Shown here: piece after piece, positions 11,030-21,559 of the stretch
Layout of the letters: each line of letters starts with the position of its first letter
Position numbering within the stretch: position 1 is the first letter of the stretch
Assembly (NCBI GenBank): GCA_016858145.1
Contig: JAEHOE010000022.1
Coordinates: 1,116,001 to 1,180,000 of the forward strand
DNA from: Edaphochlamys debaryana
Lineage: Eukaryota > Chlorophyta > Chlorophyceae > Chlamydomonadales
Direction: 5' to 3'
Length of the DNA: 64,000 nt
Position numbers and translations under genes: made by a program
The notes under the pieces: generated by a model
Databases searched by the model: none
Told to the model about the DNA's origin: nothing
The model's input: the letters and a program-made list of their open reading frames with translations, nothing else

Positions 11030-14000
11030 TGTGGCAGCGTCACAGCCGCAACAGCTCTCTACGCCCGACAGGCAGAAGACCAAAGGCTCAGGCCGTGATG
11101 GCGATGCACGCACCGGTGCTGCAAGCGCAGCTGCCTGCGGCGGCGCTCGGGTGCGGCAGGCTCCCGGCCCGGTTGGCGCTGCCGCCGCTGTGACGAGGCG
11201 ACGAGGCCCGCAATCCGCTCACCTCCCTGCCCTCCGCTCTCGCCACGCCTCCCAGCCCTGCCCCCAACCCAGGCCGGGATACGGTTGTGGCAGCCGCGTG
11301 AACCGCCCGCCACTCCCCCGGCACTCCGCTGGACGTCTTGTGAGGGGACGATATCGCGGGCGAAGCCCCGCCGCCGCTGCTCCTGCTGAGGGGCCGCTTG
11401 AGCCGCGACCGCGCATCGCCGCCGGGCACGAGGCCAGAGCTGCTGGGGCTGCCGCCGCCACTGCCCGAGCCGTCACGCCCGTTTCCCGAATACGCACGCG
11501 CCGCATCGGTGAGGCCCGGCTGCGGGTCCGCCGGCTGCTGGTCGTTCAGAGTGTTCTCCTCCGTCGAGCCCCACGAGGGCCGCTCAACATTCAGCGGCTT
11601 GATGAGCAGCGGCTGGGGCTGGTGGTGTTGCTGCGGGGCCGAGGCAGACGCCAGCTGGGCAGCCAGCAGCTGCAGCCCCACAGGCCCCAGCCGCACGCCG
11701 CCCTGACTCGGCTTCGCGGGAGGCAGTGAACCCGAGCAACCCTCGCCGAAAGCGGGGATTCCACCGGCCTGCAGGCCCCGCCCTGGCGGCGGCGAAGCGG
11801 GGGGCTGACGGAGCGCCCTGGGAGGAGGAAGAGACAGTTCTGACTGTCGCGGCAAAGTGTCCGAATGGCCTGCCTCGGGGAGGCGGCTGAGCTCGTTCAG
11901 ACGAGCCAAGAGCTCAGCAGTTGAGCCGCCAGTCCCCGCCAGTGCGAGCTCCAGGAGGCCGGCCGCCGCACCGGCCGCAGACGCGGTGTGCGCATCGGCC
12001 GGGTGGCTGGGGCCAGGGGGGGCCTGCACCTCCGGCCCGGTCTTGGCGCGCGCTGCGGCCGCGGGTGCGTGCACGGGTGCGGGTGAGGGTGCGGGTGCGG
12101 GGGGCTCATTGGCGGCGTCCTCGTGTGGCGGCAGAAGGCGACCCGCGTCCAGAAGGGCCGAGAGCGACGCCTGGCAGGCCTGTGGGGAGGGCGCGGAGAG
12201 GTGGGAGCGTTGGGCACAACCAAGCCACCCTGGAGTGCGGGGCCTGGCCCGCGGCGGACCGGCACTCAGAGCTCTCGCTCGGGGAGTACGATGTAGCAAG
12301 GTACCAACTAGCTAACTGTATGCTGCGATCCTCGCGGCAAGGCTGTCCCTGGCTCCCTGAGATCCCGAAGCCCCGGGCACCCCGCACCCCACCCATCACC
12401 CTCACCTGCAAGGCGTCCTCTGGAGTTGTGTAGCTCCCGAGATCCCGGAACACGCCTCGCTGCGTGTAGATGCCAGCGCCAGCGGTGCGGCCGGCCCGGC
12501 CAGCACCCTCCGTGTGGGCCGGCCCTGCACCGGACCACGTCGCGCCTTCAGCCTTGATGCTAGCGGGCCTCGCCGAACCGCTGGCTGGGCTTTCGCTTCC
12601 GCCAGGGCCGCGCCCTGCCGCGTCGCCGCTGCGGGTGGCGGCTGGTGGCAGCATGTACGTGTAACCCAGGAGGTCCCGTGTGGCGGGGACCAGGGCGTCC
12701 AGCACGGCCCCCGCCGGCAGGTGCTGATGGAACGAGCCCAGCAGACCGCCGATGAGCTGAGCCTGCGCCGCCTCGGCACTGGGAGGGGGCGCGGGTGGGG
12801 CGGGCCTGGGGGCTGCGGCTGTGGCCGAAGCTAGGGTTGGCTGAGCGGAGCCCGTCAGGGCCGCGGCGCTGTCCCAGTTGCGAGTCGAGTGGTGGTCGAG
12901 CACTGGGGATCGCGGAGCGCGGGGCGAGCGGGATGCGTCATTGCCTCCGGCGGCGGTGGCGGCAGGCTGAGAGCCGGGCAGCAGGGCCGCCAGGAGCCGT
13001 CGGAGCAGGTCGGCCTCTGCCGCCGGAGCCGCCGCTGCCACCGCCTCCGCATCCTCGCGCCGCCGAAGCGCCGCGGCGGCCAGCTGAGCGTCATTGCCCA
13101 TACCCAGACCCAGACGGGATAGGACCTGAAGCGAGTCGCCCGGAAACCCACTGCGCTGCTGCTGCTCCTGCGGGGGAGGCGCGCTCGACAGGTCGTTTCC
13201 GTCCTCTCTGGGCCCGCCCGGGCCCAGCTCCCGCCGCAGCAGGGCCTGCAGCAGCGCGCCCTCCAGGCTCCCAGGCCCGCTCGGGCGGCCCACACCGGCC
13301 CCCAGCTCCTGCCTGCCGACCAGCTCGGAACGCAGCAGCGCCTCCAGAAGCGCCTCAGTGCGGGCAGGCGGTGGCGCGACGCGGGAGGTCTGCAGCGACG
13401 GCGCCAGAGCTTCCAGGGCACCCACCGACCGGCCCCCGCAGGCGCCTGCCCCAGAGGCCCCGCCCAGGGCTGGTGGGTCTCGCAGTCGACCCGCGGACGC
13501 GGCGCCAGAGCCCTGGGGCTGAGCCGCCAGCATCAGCAGCCGACCCAGATCGCTTCCGCCGCCGTTGTCGCGAAGCAGAGCGCCCATGCCGCCAGCGCCT
13601 CCTCCAAAGCCCTCGGACCGCCCAGACATCAGGCCCAAGCCCAGGCCCAAACCTCCGGCCGACCCAGATGCCGGCGCCAGGCCAAGCCCTAGGCTCTCGG
13701 CCGACGCCCTCCCCAGCCCATCGCTGGCTCCCAGTCCCAGGCGACTCATGAGCGCGCTCTCCGCGCTCACTTGGTAGCCGCCCCTGTCGCCGTCGCCGCC
13801 GCCGCCACCTCCAGCGGCGGCGGAGGCCGGTGCCGGGGCCGTACCCGCGGACTCCAGGCGGCAGCGCTTGGCCCCGCCGGCCTTGCTGCCGCTGCCGACG
13901 TCGTCATGGCCGTGCCCCTCATCGCCCTGCTGCCCCTTGAGCCGCCTAGTCAGCGCTGAGCTGGCCTCCTGGACCAGTTGCCTCAGGCGGGGGTCGGGGT

Positions 14001-15182
14001 GGGGCAGGGCCTCCCCGTCGGGTCCAACGTAGTCCTGCGTGGGGTGGGGGGTGCAGCAAGCAGCCGACACGGGAGCCGTCAGCACGGGGGGTCGGTGGCA
14101 AGGCTGAGGGGGACAAAAGCGGGCTGACGACGCGTCATAAACAAGCGGAGGCCTCGGAAAGGAGGTGCAGGGCTTTCACAAGTGAGCCGAGGGCACACGC
14201 GTAGACGCATACCTGGAGCGGAAAGTTGAGTTTGGCCTTGGCGGGACCTCGAACACGAAGGCAGACCTGGGGAAGAGCGGGCGAGAAGTCGTGCGATCGG
14301 ATCTAGAAGCTGGGCGATCGGCGCACTAGCCCCAAGTCTGGCAGCCCGACACTTGACCCCTCATCAGCGCCCAACTCCAGCCCCGGAGCTTGCCTGGTCG
14401 AACTGCCTCGCGGCGGCCTCCTGAGTGTCGAAGGACCCGAGGTACACGTGCTTCCCGCCCACGTTGATGGCCGCCTGCCACCTGCAGGGGGGAAAGAGCA
14501 GACGATGCAGGTTACTGCGGGATGCCCGTATGTCCGCCGCGCACGGTCCACGCCAGCTCGGGCTGCCAGGCAGACCCGGCAGGTGTGACGGCAAGTATGA
14601 CAGCGGGCCGTGGAGGCGGTGGAAGCACCTTCAAGAGTGCTTCACTCCCTGATGCGCTTCACACCTATGTCTTGTTCGAGCGGCTGGAGGTGCGAACACC
14701 TAGAAATGCACAACACACTTGCCACTCCTCCACGACACACGAGCCCGTCAAGAGGAGCATGCTGTTGCGACTGAGCACAGTCTCTAGAGGTATCGCTAAG
14801 GGCCGCGGGCGGTGCGCGTGGCGGGGTTCGTGGGTTCGTGAACGTGACGGTCACTCGCCCGTCGGACACAACACCATACGCCACGTTTCGCCCCCGCTAC
14901 CGACCCTATAGGTAGGCGCTGCGCACTTGCATACAATGGGCAGTTCTGCCTGCGGGACTTCGCGTGTATGGGCCGCACGATGACCGCATCGTCCGACCAC
15001 CACGGACCCGAGCTCACCTCCCTGACCGCTTGTGCAAGCACACGCCTCGATAGCTCGATGTAGCCGCTGGCCTTGTCGCCGCGGCGTATGCCTGCCACGG
15101 CTGCGTGTCTACGTGCTCATGGTCCCCGACGCCGGGGCTCCTGCCGCCTCCACCCCTATCCTCTGACATTATCCTGCCAGTT
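11030..15182 (-). repeat. Inverted duplication, arm A (AP2 gene)
   Basis: This segment recurs in opposite orientation at about 23513-29870. Homology starts near the shared aaactggca just upstream of the AP2 start codon and ends just past the stop codon, at the shared cctgtcgggcg and agagctgttgc. Exons and introns are both conserved, so this is a genomic duplication and not a retrocopy. Arm A lacks the 2.78-kb insertion seen in arm B and keeps the central coding part that arm B has lost. Confidence 0.85.
11088..15169 (-). CDS. AP2/ERF-domain transcription factor, intact copy
   Basis: Exons 15169-15018, 14481-14394, 14266-14213, 14034-12406 and 12179-11088 join in phase to 1004 aa. The start is MSEDRGGGG. 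The AP2 DNA-binding domain is assembled from three exons, at about residues 38-97: SSYRGVCLHKRSGR, then WQAAINVGGKHVYLGSFDT and ARQFDQ, then VCLRVRG and KLNFPLQ. These show the YRG element and the hydrophobic strand of AP2 domains. The rest is low-complexity Gly/Ala/Ser/Leu-rich sequence with a Gly-Leu run and GALLQALLRRELGPG-type leucine repeats, typical of volvocine regulators. The intron inside the domain uses a GC donor (CAG|GCAAGC). The protein is expected to be nuclear and to bind DNA; targets are unknown. This copy has no disabling change. An inverted damaged copy lies at 23.5-29.8 kb. Confidence 0.85.
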
Positions 15183-16299
15183 TATCAACACAAATGTGTC
15201 GCTGGCAACGATGGCTTTGCGTCGTTCCACCCTTTTCGTTATGAGTCCACTCGCAAATGGTGGTGCGTGGCAGCGTGGGACAATGATCAATGACCAACCA
15301 GCTGTTTTGTGCGCTACTTGGTAATGCAGGTGTTGGCAGGCCGGCGAGGGCCGACACACGGCCTCAGGACGGCCTTACTGCGATCGGCGGGCCCGTGCCA
15401 ATCCACTATTCGTGGACGCGCCTCCCGCACCCCCACCCTTATAACTGCTTTAGTACCGACGCGACGCCTTTTCGCTATGGGACTTGCAAAGGCCAGGCCA
15501 CCGGGCGGGCGACCGGGCGGGCGCCGAGCATGTGCAGATGCCGACCGTCAGACAGGCACGCACCAACGCACGCGCAGGTGTTCGCAGTTCTCACGACGGC
15601 ATTGCTTCCCCCGTCACCCTGGATGTGCTGCGATGGATGAGAGATAGGGGTAGGCTGGGGACGTGAGGAGCTTGTCCGCGCCTATTGCTGCTCATGCCCT
15701 GCACGCCCTGCAAGCAGACAGGAGCATATCGTTGCACGCTGGAGACGAGGTGGCTGGGAAGGTGAAGCTGGGGGACCCCCCCACCCTGGCGCCCTGGGCC
15801 TCAGACCAGCCCTTCTCAGAGGGTGTGCTGCTGTCTCTGTGTGGCACACCCAGGCGAGCTTTGGCTAGGTTTATTATAGACAACGGGGCGTAGGTACGGC
15901 CGGTGGGGGGGGCCAAGCCCAGCTGCATGCGCGGTTTCTTGATCCAGGCGAGCACGCACGGCAGCATGGTGTGCCCGAGTCGATACGGGTTATGGCCGGT
16001 GAGCAGGCCACTGGAGGTAGTGGTCGTGACGGCCGGGGCAACAGCGCTGTGAATAGCACGGCGTGCTGGTCCTGCGGTACTGGGACAAGCACAATGGCAG
16101 AGCGGCGTGTTTGTCAGTCCCCTCAAGCGCATCAGACATCAACTCGCATACGTACCGGCAATGTGGTGTCGTCAAGGGAGGGGGGCTGAGTCTGTCTGCT
16201 CGTAGCACCCGGCTCAACTGCTCCTGGCCCTTCGGTCCCTTTCTGAGTCCCTGGGACTTCCTGCATACGCTTGCACCAAATGCATTAGCGAACGCCGTG
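15170..16299. other. Region upstream of the AP2 gene, no supported gene
   Basis: This should hold the promoter of the minus-strand AP2 gene. A minus-strand frame at 16132-15692 (containing NPYRLGHTML and ARLGVPHRD) looks somewhat protein-like but matches no family I know and has no splice support. It may be a transposon remnant. Confidence 0.4.
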
Positions 16300-16481
16300 G
16301 CGCGCTTCAGAGGCGCGTGCTTGCACAGGCGGTCAGGGGCAGGGGTGGTCAGGAAGGGTTATGTCCTACGGGGCGAAGTGCGTGCCGCCTTGTTGGCGTC
16401 GGCGACGTTGAGCGTGGAATCGTGCCATCGTGTACACCAAGCCCAAGCAGAAGACATGGCCATTGTATGCATGTGCGCACC
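16300..16481 (+). pseudogene. Degenerate third AP2 exon (copy C), left part
   Basis: Reads AVARFRGACLHRRSG, clearly related to SSYRGVCLHKRSG of the AP2 genes at 15.1 and 23.6 kb. DNA similarity covers gaggcgcgtgcttgcac..gcggtcaggg and, further on, the shared cattgtatgca.gtgcgca. The splice donor after the exon is lost (GGGCAGGGGTGG in place of GGGAG|GTGAGC). The related intron sequence resumes beyond the LINE at about 21,590-21,640 (gacgggcgag, ttcacgaaccc), so the LINE inserted into this already diverged copy. Confidence 0.6.
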
Positions 16482-16491
16482 GCCCATCGAT
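16482..16491. repeat. LINE target-site duplication, left
   Basis: GCCCATCGAT, repeated exactly at 21550-21559 and flanking the L1 element. Confidence 0.8.
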
Positions 16492-16608
16492 GATGATGAT
16501 GTTTACAGCATCTTGGCTGTAAGCCCAAACGAGCCAAAAGGCTTCATGAGCTTAGCAAAACGTCTGCAAAGTATATACCGCACAAAAAGAGATAGATCGC
16601 AAAGTTCT

Positions 16609-19600
16609 CTAAGCCAACTCGCCGACTTGCAAGTATCGCGCGTGTCGCAGAGCCACAATTACCCGGGCCAGACCCCGCTGGTCCCCGACCGCCATTACCT
16701 CTTCCATAGACGCCCCCGGAGCTAACCCTTCAAAGGCCCACAGCTCCTGTCGCGTTCCAGCCAAAGCTACGCAATCAAGTAAGAAATGCCGCTCGTCCTC
16801 AACTTGTTGGGGGTTCTGACACACCCTGCACCACCGCTCGTGCCTCTCCCGCCCGTCAGGCCGGTTTACCTCCAGCGCAAAACAGCATAGCCTGAACCGC
16901 ATCAGTTGCCTGTGCTGCCAGCGCTCAATAAAGCACCTCCCATGCCTGGGCGATCCCATCCAGTGCTTCCACCTGCACATCTTAACTCCTGGCACCTGCC
17001 CGTCCGTCACAAAGCTCTCAGGGGCCGTTCACAGCCGCCCACTGCTCCAGTCATCGTCTAGTCGCAGCAGGAAGTGCTCCACGACCTTATCCACTGGTAT
17101 CAACTTCCTAGAAATGATTTTCACCCTTTCAGCCAGCCCTAGGTGTGCCGGTGCCGCATTGTCAAGCCTCCAGCGCAGCACCTCCAGCACCCGCTTCACC
17201 TGAGCCCCCCACCCTACCGTGCCCCCCGAAAGCGCTAGCCCAATCTCCTCCTTGAAGGCCTTGCGGTAGACCGTGCTTTTTGACTTCACCAACGTGTTCC
17301 AGAACCCTAGCACAAGCTGCAGCCAGTGCACATGCAGCGGTTGTTGCCCCAGCTCTCGATAAAGCAAACGATCGGTACACACTTTAACCCCCGCAACCCT
17401 TCGAAGGAACATGCGCTGCAGTTGAACCATCCTGTCCTTAAGGGCTAGCTCGAAGTAACCTGACCGCCCCGTCGTGCTCATAGGCTCGTTCCCATACCCC
17501 CTTTCAAGAAGCCGCAACAAAACTCCCGGTGCCCACACTTGCGCGCCATAGGACCGCCCTCACCTGCGCTTCAAAACAGCGCATCGCTACTCGTGGATTG
17601 AGAAGCCCCTGTATTTCTAGCTTATCAAGCAACCCAAAAGCCGCCCTGCGCCCCGCTTCCAACAACTCTGAAGTGCACGACTCAAACTGGGTCCCTGGTC
17701 CATAAAAAAGACCAAGATACCGTGCCCTCTTCTTCCACGGGACTGGCTTCTCCACCCACACCCCACCGTCCAAGCAGCGAACCGTGCCAGAAAGCCCGGC
17801 CTCCCCTTTATCGTACTGCTCCTGCCTCCTTGCCGCTGCAGGGTGAAAGTACAGGCACTCACACTTAGCCACGTTTACCCGCATCCCAAACGCTGCCCCC
17901 CATTCACTCAGCGTGCCCAGCTGGTGGCCTAATCGACGCTCACTGTGAGTAAAGATGTCAAGGTCATCAGCATAGAGCTTAAGCGGCAGCCTCGCACCCC
18001 ACACCGTTGGGCACTCCTCAACGTAGGCGGAAACCGCGTGGGACCGATCCTGAGCTTCCACCACATCAGCGTACGACTCACCAAAGAATCCATACAGGGT
18101 TGGGCTACTCGGGTCCCCTTGCTTCACCCCCTGCGTGGACAAGAACGGCTCCCCCACCTCACCATTCACTCGCACCCTCATCTCTACTCTAGCATACGAG
18201 GCTTTCAAGATCTCCAACATCTGTCCATGCACTCCACGCTCCTCCATTCTCAGCCAAAGCAAGTGTCGTGGGACCCGGTCAAAGGCCTTTTCAAAGTCCA
18301 CTTGACACACAAAGAGCCCTTGCCTGTCCGCCGGTGATACCCACGCTCCTGGTAGTTGCCTGTCCGTCAAATGCCTTAACACAAAGAGGTTGTGTGCTGT
18401 GCCCCGCCCTCGCATAAAACCCCCCTGAAGAGGGCATCGTGGCGGCCTGGGCAGGCGCTCACACGCTTTTGACCATTTGCAAAGCCTCTGATTCAGTAAA
18501 AACGCAAAAAGCTTAGCGAGCGCCCCCCCCACGGCCAAACCCCGATAGTTGTTCCTGTCTCGCACATCCCCCTTTTTAAAAATTGGCGTCAGCGTCGACA
18601 CCTGCCACTGGGCGGGGTAGTCGCACGACGTCCTCACATACTCCATCAGAACTGTAAGATGTGGCACCAGCACATACTCCGTACTCGCCTTCCCCTCAAT
18701 CACAACCGTCCTACAGGCATTCTTGTAGCACTCAGCCGGGACTGGGTCCAAACCCCCTGATTTGTTGTTGGCTAGCAACATCAATGCCTCCTTCAGCTCT
18801 GACCTCGTGATAGGCGCGTTCATAACTTCTGCCTGCGCTACTCGCTGGGCCCGAGAGTCGGCCCGTACCCAATCCTTCCCCTCCTCACTTCGCGCACAAT
18901 CGTTCGCTAGACACAGCATCCTGTCTGCTTGCACTTCTGAGCAGAGGTTAGCAGGATTTAAGAGAGCTTCAAAGAAACCTGTCCATCCCTCTACATCCGT
19001 GATAGGACAGGCCTCCGGTCCGCCTCCACGCAGTCGCCTCCACAGGGCCCTAGAATCAAAGGTGCACTCATTCAGCAACTGCTCAAAACACTTAACCCGA
19101 TGTGCCTCCAGGGCAGCCCGCCTAGTCCGCTGATAAATGTTCCGCAACCTTCGGAATTCAGCCTGCTCCATGTCATCCTCTAGCAACCCACCCTGCCGCA
19201 TCTGGCGCTTTTGCCCTAGCATAGCAGCGTGCGCCTCAGCACATTCTGGCGTCCACCAAGGTGCATCGCCGTCACCCCGGATGCGCCGCACTGCCTTGCC
19301 GCCCTTGCGTGCAAACACCTGCTCCATAGCCTTCACAATCGCTTCGGACACCTGTTGAACGGCCTCAGTACTCGTCTTGCCCTCTCCTAGACCCCGCACC
19401 GCCCCCTCAACCGCCGAAGCGACTGCAAAACTGTCCGAGGCAAAAAGGCTAATCCAGTCTTGCTCTCTTGAGTCCATCCATCTTGCCGTGCGCCTCTTTC
19501 GCCCCAGCTGCCCATCCGGCTTTCCAAGGATCAGTGCCACCGGGCAGTGATCACTGAGCCTCTTGCCCAGCATGCTACCTTCTTCCGCCTCCTGAAGACC

Positions 19601-20421
19601 ATACACCCGTAAAGCTGAGGCCAGACGGAATGCCCCTGGTGTCCCCACATACAGGTCAATCATGCTGGCGCCGGCATCCAACGGCATATGAAACGTGCAC
19701 GCGCCAGTGGCGTCCCCGCGTACTCTACCATTGAAGATGAGTAACGCCTTCTCTCGACACAATTCAATCAGTGCTCTCCCGAACTGGTTTGTCTCTTGGT
19801 CTTCACTGCACCGCCGCGGGATGCCTGACACCCCCACTGCCCCTGCCCCTATTCCGGTCACCGTTTCTAGCTCCCCGACTGCGTCCGCGTCAGGCACTTC
19901 CTGCACCGTCCCGACTCTAGCATTCATGTCCCCCAGTAGCAACACCTCATCCCCAGGTCGCTTATGCCGCAGGAGTTCTCGTAGCTTGCCAAAAACCCTG
20001 TCCACAGCCTCTCGACTCCCCGCGCGATGGGTGGCCGTGTTGTAAACCTTGGCCCCCAGAGGTGACGCGTAGCAGCAAATCATGAGGAGATCACCTCCTC
20101 GCAACCCCAGCTCCTTGCCAGCAACCCGTATACAAACAGTCTCAAGCCCCTTGGGCACAGCCGCCTCCGTTAGCAGCGTCACATGTTGAGCCAATCGTGC
20201 GTTGATCCAAACCAACACCCCTCCCCGCTTCCTTCCCGCCCCCACAAAGAACAGCTGCGACCCTTGCGGAATCAGTGCTTGCACATCCTCCACGCCCTCT
20301 CTGTGAACTTCAGTCAGCACTAGGATGTCGTGAGACGGTATCAACCGCATTAGCTCCTGCTGTTGCAGCTTCCAACGCGTCAACCCTCTAATATTCCATT
20401 GCAGAACTCTGAGCTCACATG
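16609..20421 (-). pseudogene. LINE ORF2 (endonuclease, reverse transcriptase, zinc knuckle), two lesions
   Basis: ORF2 is open from ELRVLQWNIRGL at 20421, the start of an endonuclease/exonuclease/phosphatase domain (DILVLTEVHREG, LLLGDMNARVG, SDHCPVALIL). Reverse transcriptase follows: NKSGGLDPVPAECYKNA, PIFKKGDVRDRNNYRG, CQVDFEKAFDRVPR, STQGVKQGDPSSP and the catalytic LYADDLDIF. The C-terminal zinc knuckle is WCRVC..ERHFLLDC. The first frame ends at 17504, but homologous sequence (YGAQVWAPGVLLRLLERGY) continues in another frame from about 17550, which means a frameshift. An in-frame TGA at 17031-17029 interrupts it again before the natural end at 16609. The enzyme would not be made intact from this copy. 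Confidence 0.9.
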
Positions 20422-20468
20422 CCTTTTGGCTCGCGCCCCCCTAGGGCCTGGGCGGATCCCATGGCCCG

Positions 20469-21446
20469 TCATAGGGCACCCGCTTGTCCCCCTGCAGGAT
20501 GGACAGGTCGGAGCCCCGCTCCCACCTGCTTCCTCTCGGCCTGCAGGCGCAGGTATGTCGCCACGCGCTTCTCGCGGAGCACCATGCCCTCCTTGGTGAG
20601 GAAGTCTTTGACCTCCACCCCCGCCTCCTTCAGCTGCTTCCAGCACCGCATGATGGCAGACCAGCTCGCCGGGTTGAAGTAGGCGACAAGCAACGGCTTT
20701 CCGTCCTTGTTGGTCGCTTGCTGGGCGGCTGCGGAGGGCCCTTCGGCACGGCCCTGGTGGCCGGCCTGCGTGGCTCCCCCCTTCGCCGGTCCCTTCCGCA
20801 TCTGCACCACGTCCACCGTCACCGCCGCCCCCCCCTTCCGCAGCGTCTCCTCTATGACGTTCTTTGCCAGCTGCGAGTCGTTCAGGGCCGGCGTGACCAC
20901 GAGCTTGACGCGGTCACGGTAGCCCGTGCCCACGACGCAGCCGCCGTCCGCCGATCCGTTGCCCGTCCCGCCTCCGCCAGTGCTGCTCCTGGCCTCCTGC
21001 TGCCCCAGCCGCTCCTCGAGCCCCTCGAGCCGCTTCTGCATTGCCGTCACAATGGTCTCCACGCCCTGCAGGCGCTGCTGGAATGGAGCCATCGCCGCCG
21101 TGATGGCGTCCATGATGCTCTGCTTGAAGCTGTTCATATCGCTGCTCAGCGTCCCCACAACGCTCATCAACCCGTCGTAGTTGGCGCGCATCGTGCGCAA
21201 CTCCGCCATCACTTCGGCAGCGGAGATGGGCGTCTCTGGAACCACTGGGTCCGCCTCCGGCCGCATCTTGGCGGCCGGCGTCTCCCCAGAGGACTGACCA
21301 TCATGTCCTCGCTTATGTCCGTCCTGAGGACCGGCAGCGCTGTCATCGCTGCCAGCGCCCCGTTCCATCGCCTCGCGAATCTCCGCCCGCTGCGCTGCCT
21401 TTTTCGATTTGTTGCTCAACCCAGGCTTCCTACCAGCCTTCGTCAT
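20469..21446 (-). CDS. LINE ORF1 protein
   Basis: 325 aa, uninterrupted. The N-terminus is basic (MTKAGRKPGLSNKSKKAAQR). A heptad-rich middle (residues about 80-165, with MNSFKQSIMDAITAAMAPF and MQKRLEGLEERLGQQEA) is predicted coiled coil. The C-terminal half is basic/aromatic and resembles the nucleic-acid-binding half of L1 ORF1 proteins. It should trimerise and coat element RNA. It ends 48 bases before the ORF2 frame opens, the usual ORF1-ORF2 arrangement. The assignment rests on position and coiled coil, not on a named motif. Confidence 0.75.
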   Translation of the reverse strand: MTKAGRKPGLSNKSKKAAQRAEIREAMERGAGSDDSAAGPQDGHKRGHDGQSSGETPAAKMRPEADPVVPETPISAAEVMAELRTMRANYDGLMSVVGTLSSDMNSFKQSIMDAITAAMAPFQQRLQGVETIVTAMQKRLEGLEERLGQQEARSSTGGGGTGNGSADGGCVVGTGYRDRVKLVVTPALNDSQLAKNVIEETLRKGGAAVTVDVVQMRKGPAKGGATQAGHQGRAEGPSAAAQQATNKDGKPLLVAYFNPASWSAIMRCWKQLKEAGVEVKDFLTKEGMVLREKRVATYLRLQAERKQVGAGLRPVHPAGGQAGAL

Positions 21447-21549
21447 AAGCGACTCGAGGTGCGAGTCGCGTCGGGGCCCGCGTCCCTACCCTACTTAGAC
21501 ATTCACTTGCTCTCACTTGCTCGGCTTGCTCTGTTTGTGTTGCTGTGTT

Positions 21550-21559
21550 GCCCATCGAT
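21550..21559. repeat. LINE target-site duplication, right
   Basis: GCCCATCGAT, matching 16482-16491; it marks the 5' end of the LINE. Confidence 0.8.

Larger units (their letters stand above)
7160..11030. other. Gene-poor interval with dispersed repeats
   Basis: Apart from the 310-bp direct repeats annotated separately, no gene is supported. Candidate frames exist but lack motifs or splice logic. These are a minus frame at 9662-10336, a minus frame from 9353 to 8769 interrupted by one stop, and a short acidic plus frame at 8128-8295. A poly-G tract lies at 8393-8414. The 3' untranslated region of the AP2 gene should occupy the upper end; a TGTAA on the minus strand near 10274 is a possible but distant signal. 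Confidence 0.4.
16492..21549 (-). mobile_element. L1-clade LINE retrotransposon, nearly full length
   Basis: A 5,058-bp element on the minus strand, bounded by the 10-bp duplication GCCCATCGAT. It has a short 5' leader (21549-21447), ORF1, ORF2 and a 3' end made of repeated CAT trinucleotides on the element's sense strand (16492-16503), the expected tail of an algal L1. ORF2 carries both an apurinic-type endonuclease and a reverse transcriptase, as in the L1 clade. It is inserted in a degenerate AP2 copy. The clean target duplication and mostly open frames suggest a fairly recent insertion, but ORF2 is broken in two places. Confidence 0.9.

Noticed and set aside
12795..13751. 318-codon plus-strand frame opposite the large AP2 exon.
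   Set aside because: It is a Pro/Arg-rich shadow of GC-biased third positions; the minus-strand frame continues a clear AP2 gene across splice sites.
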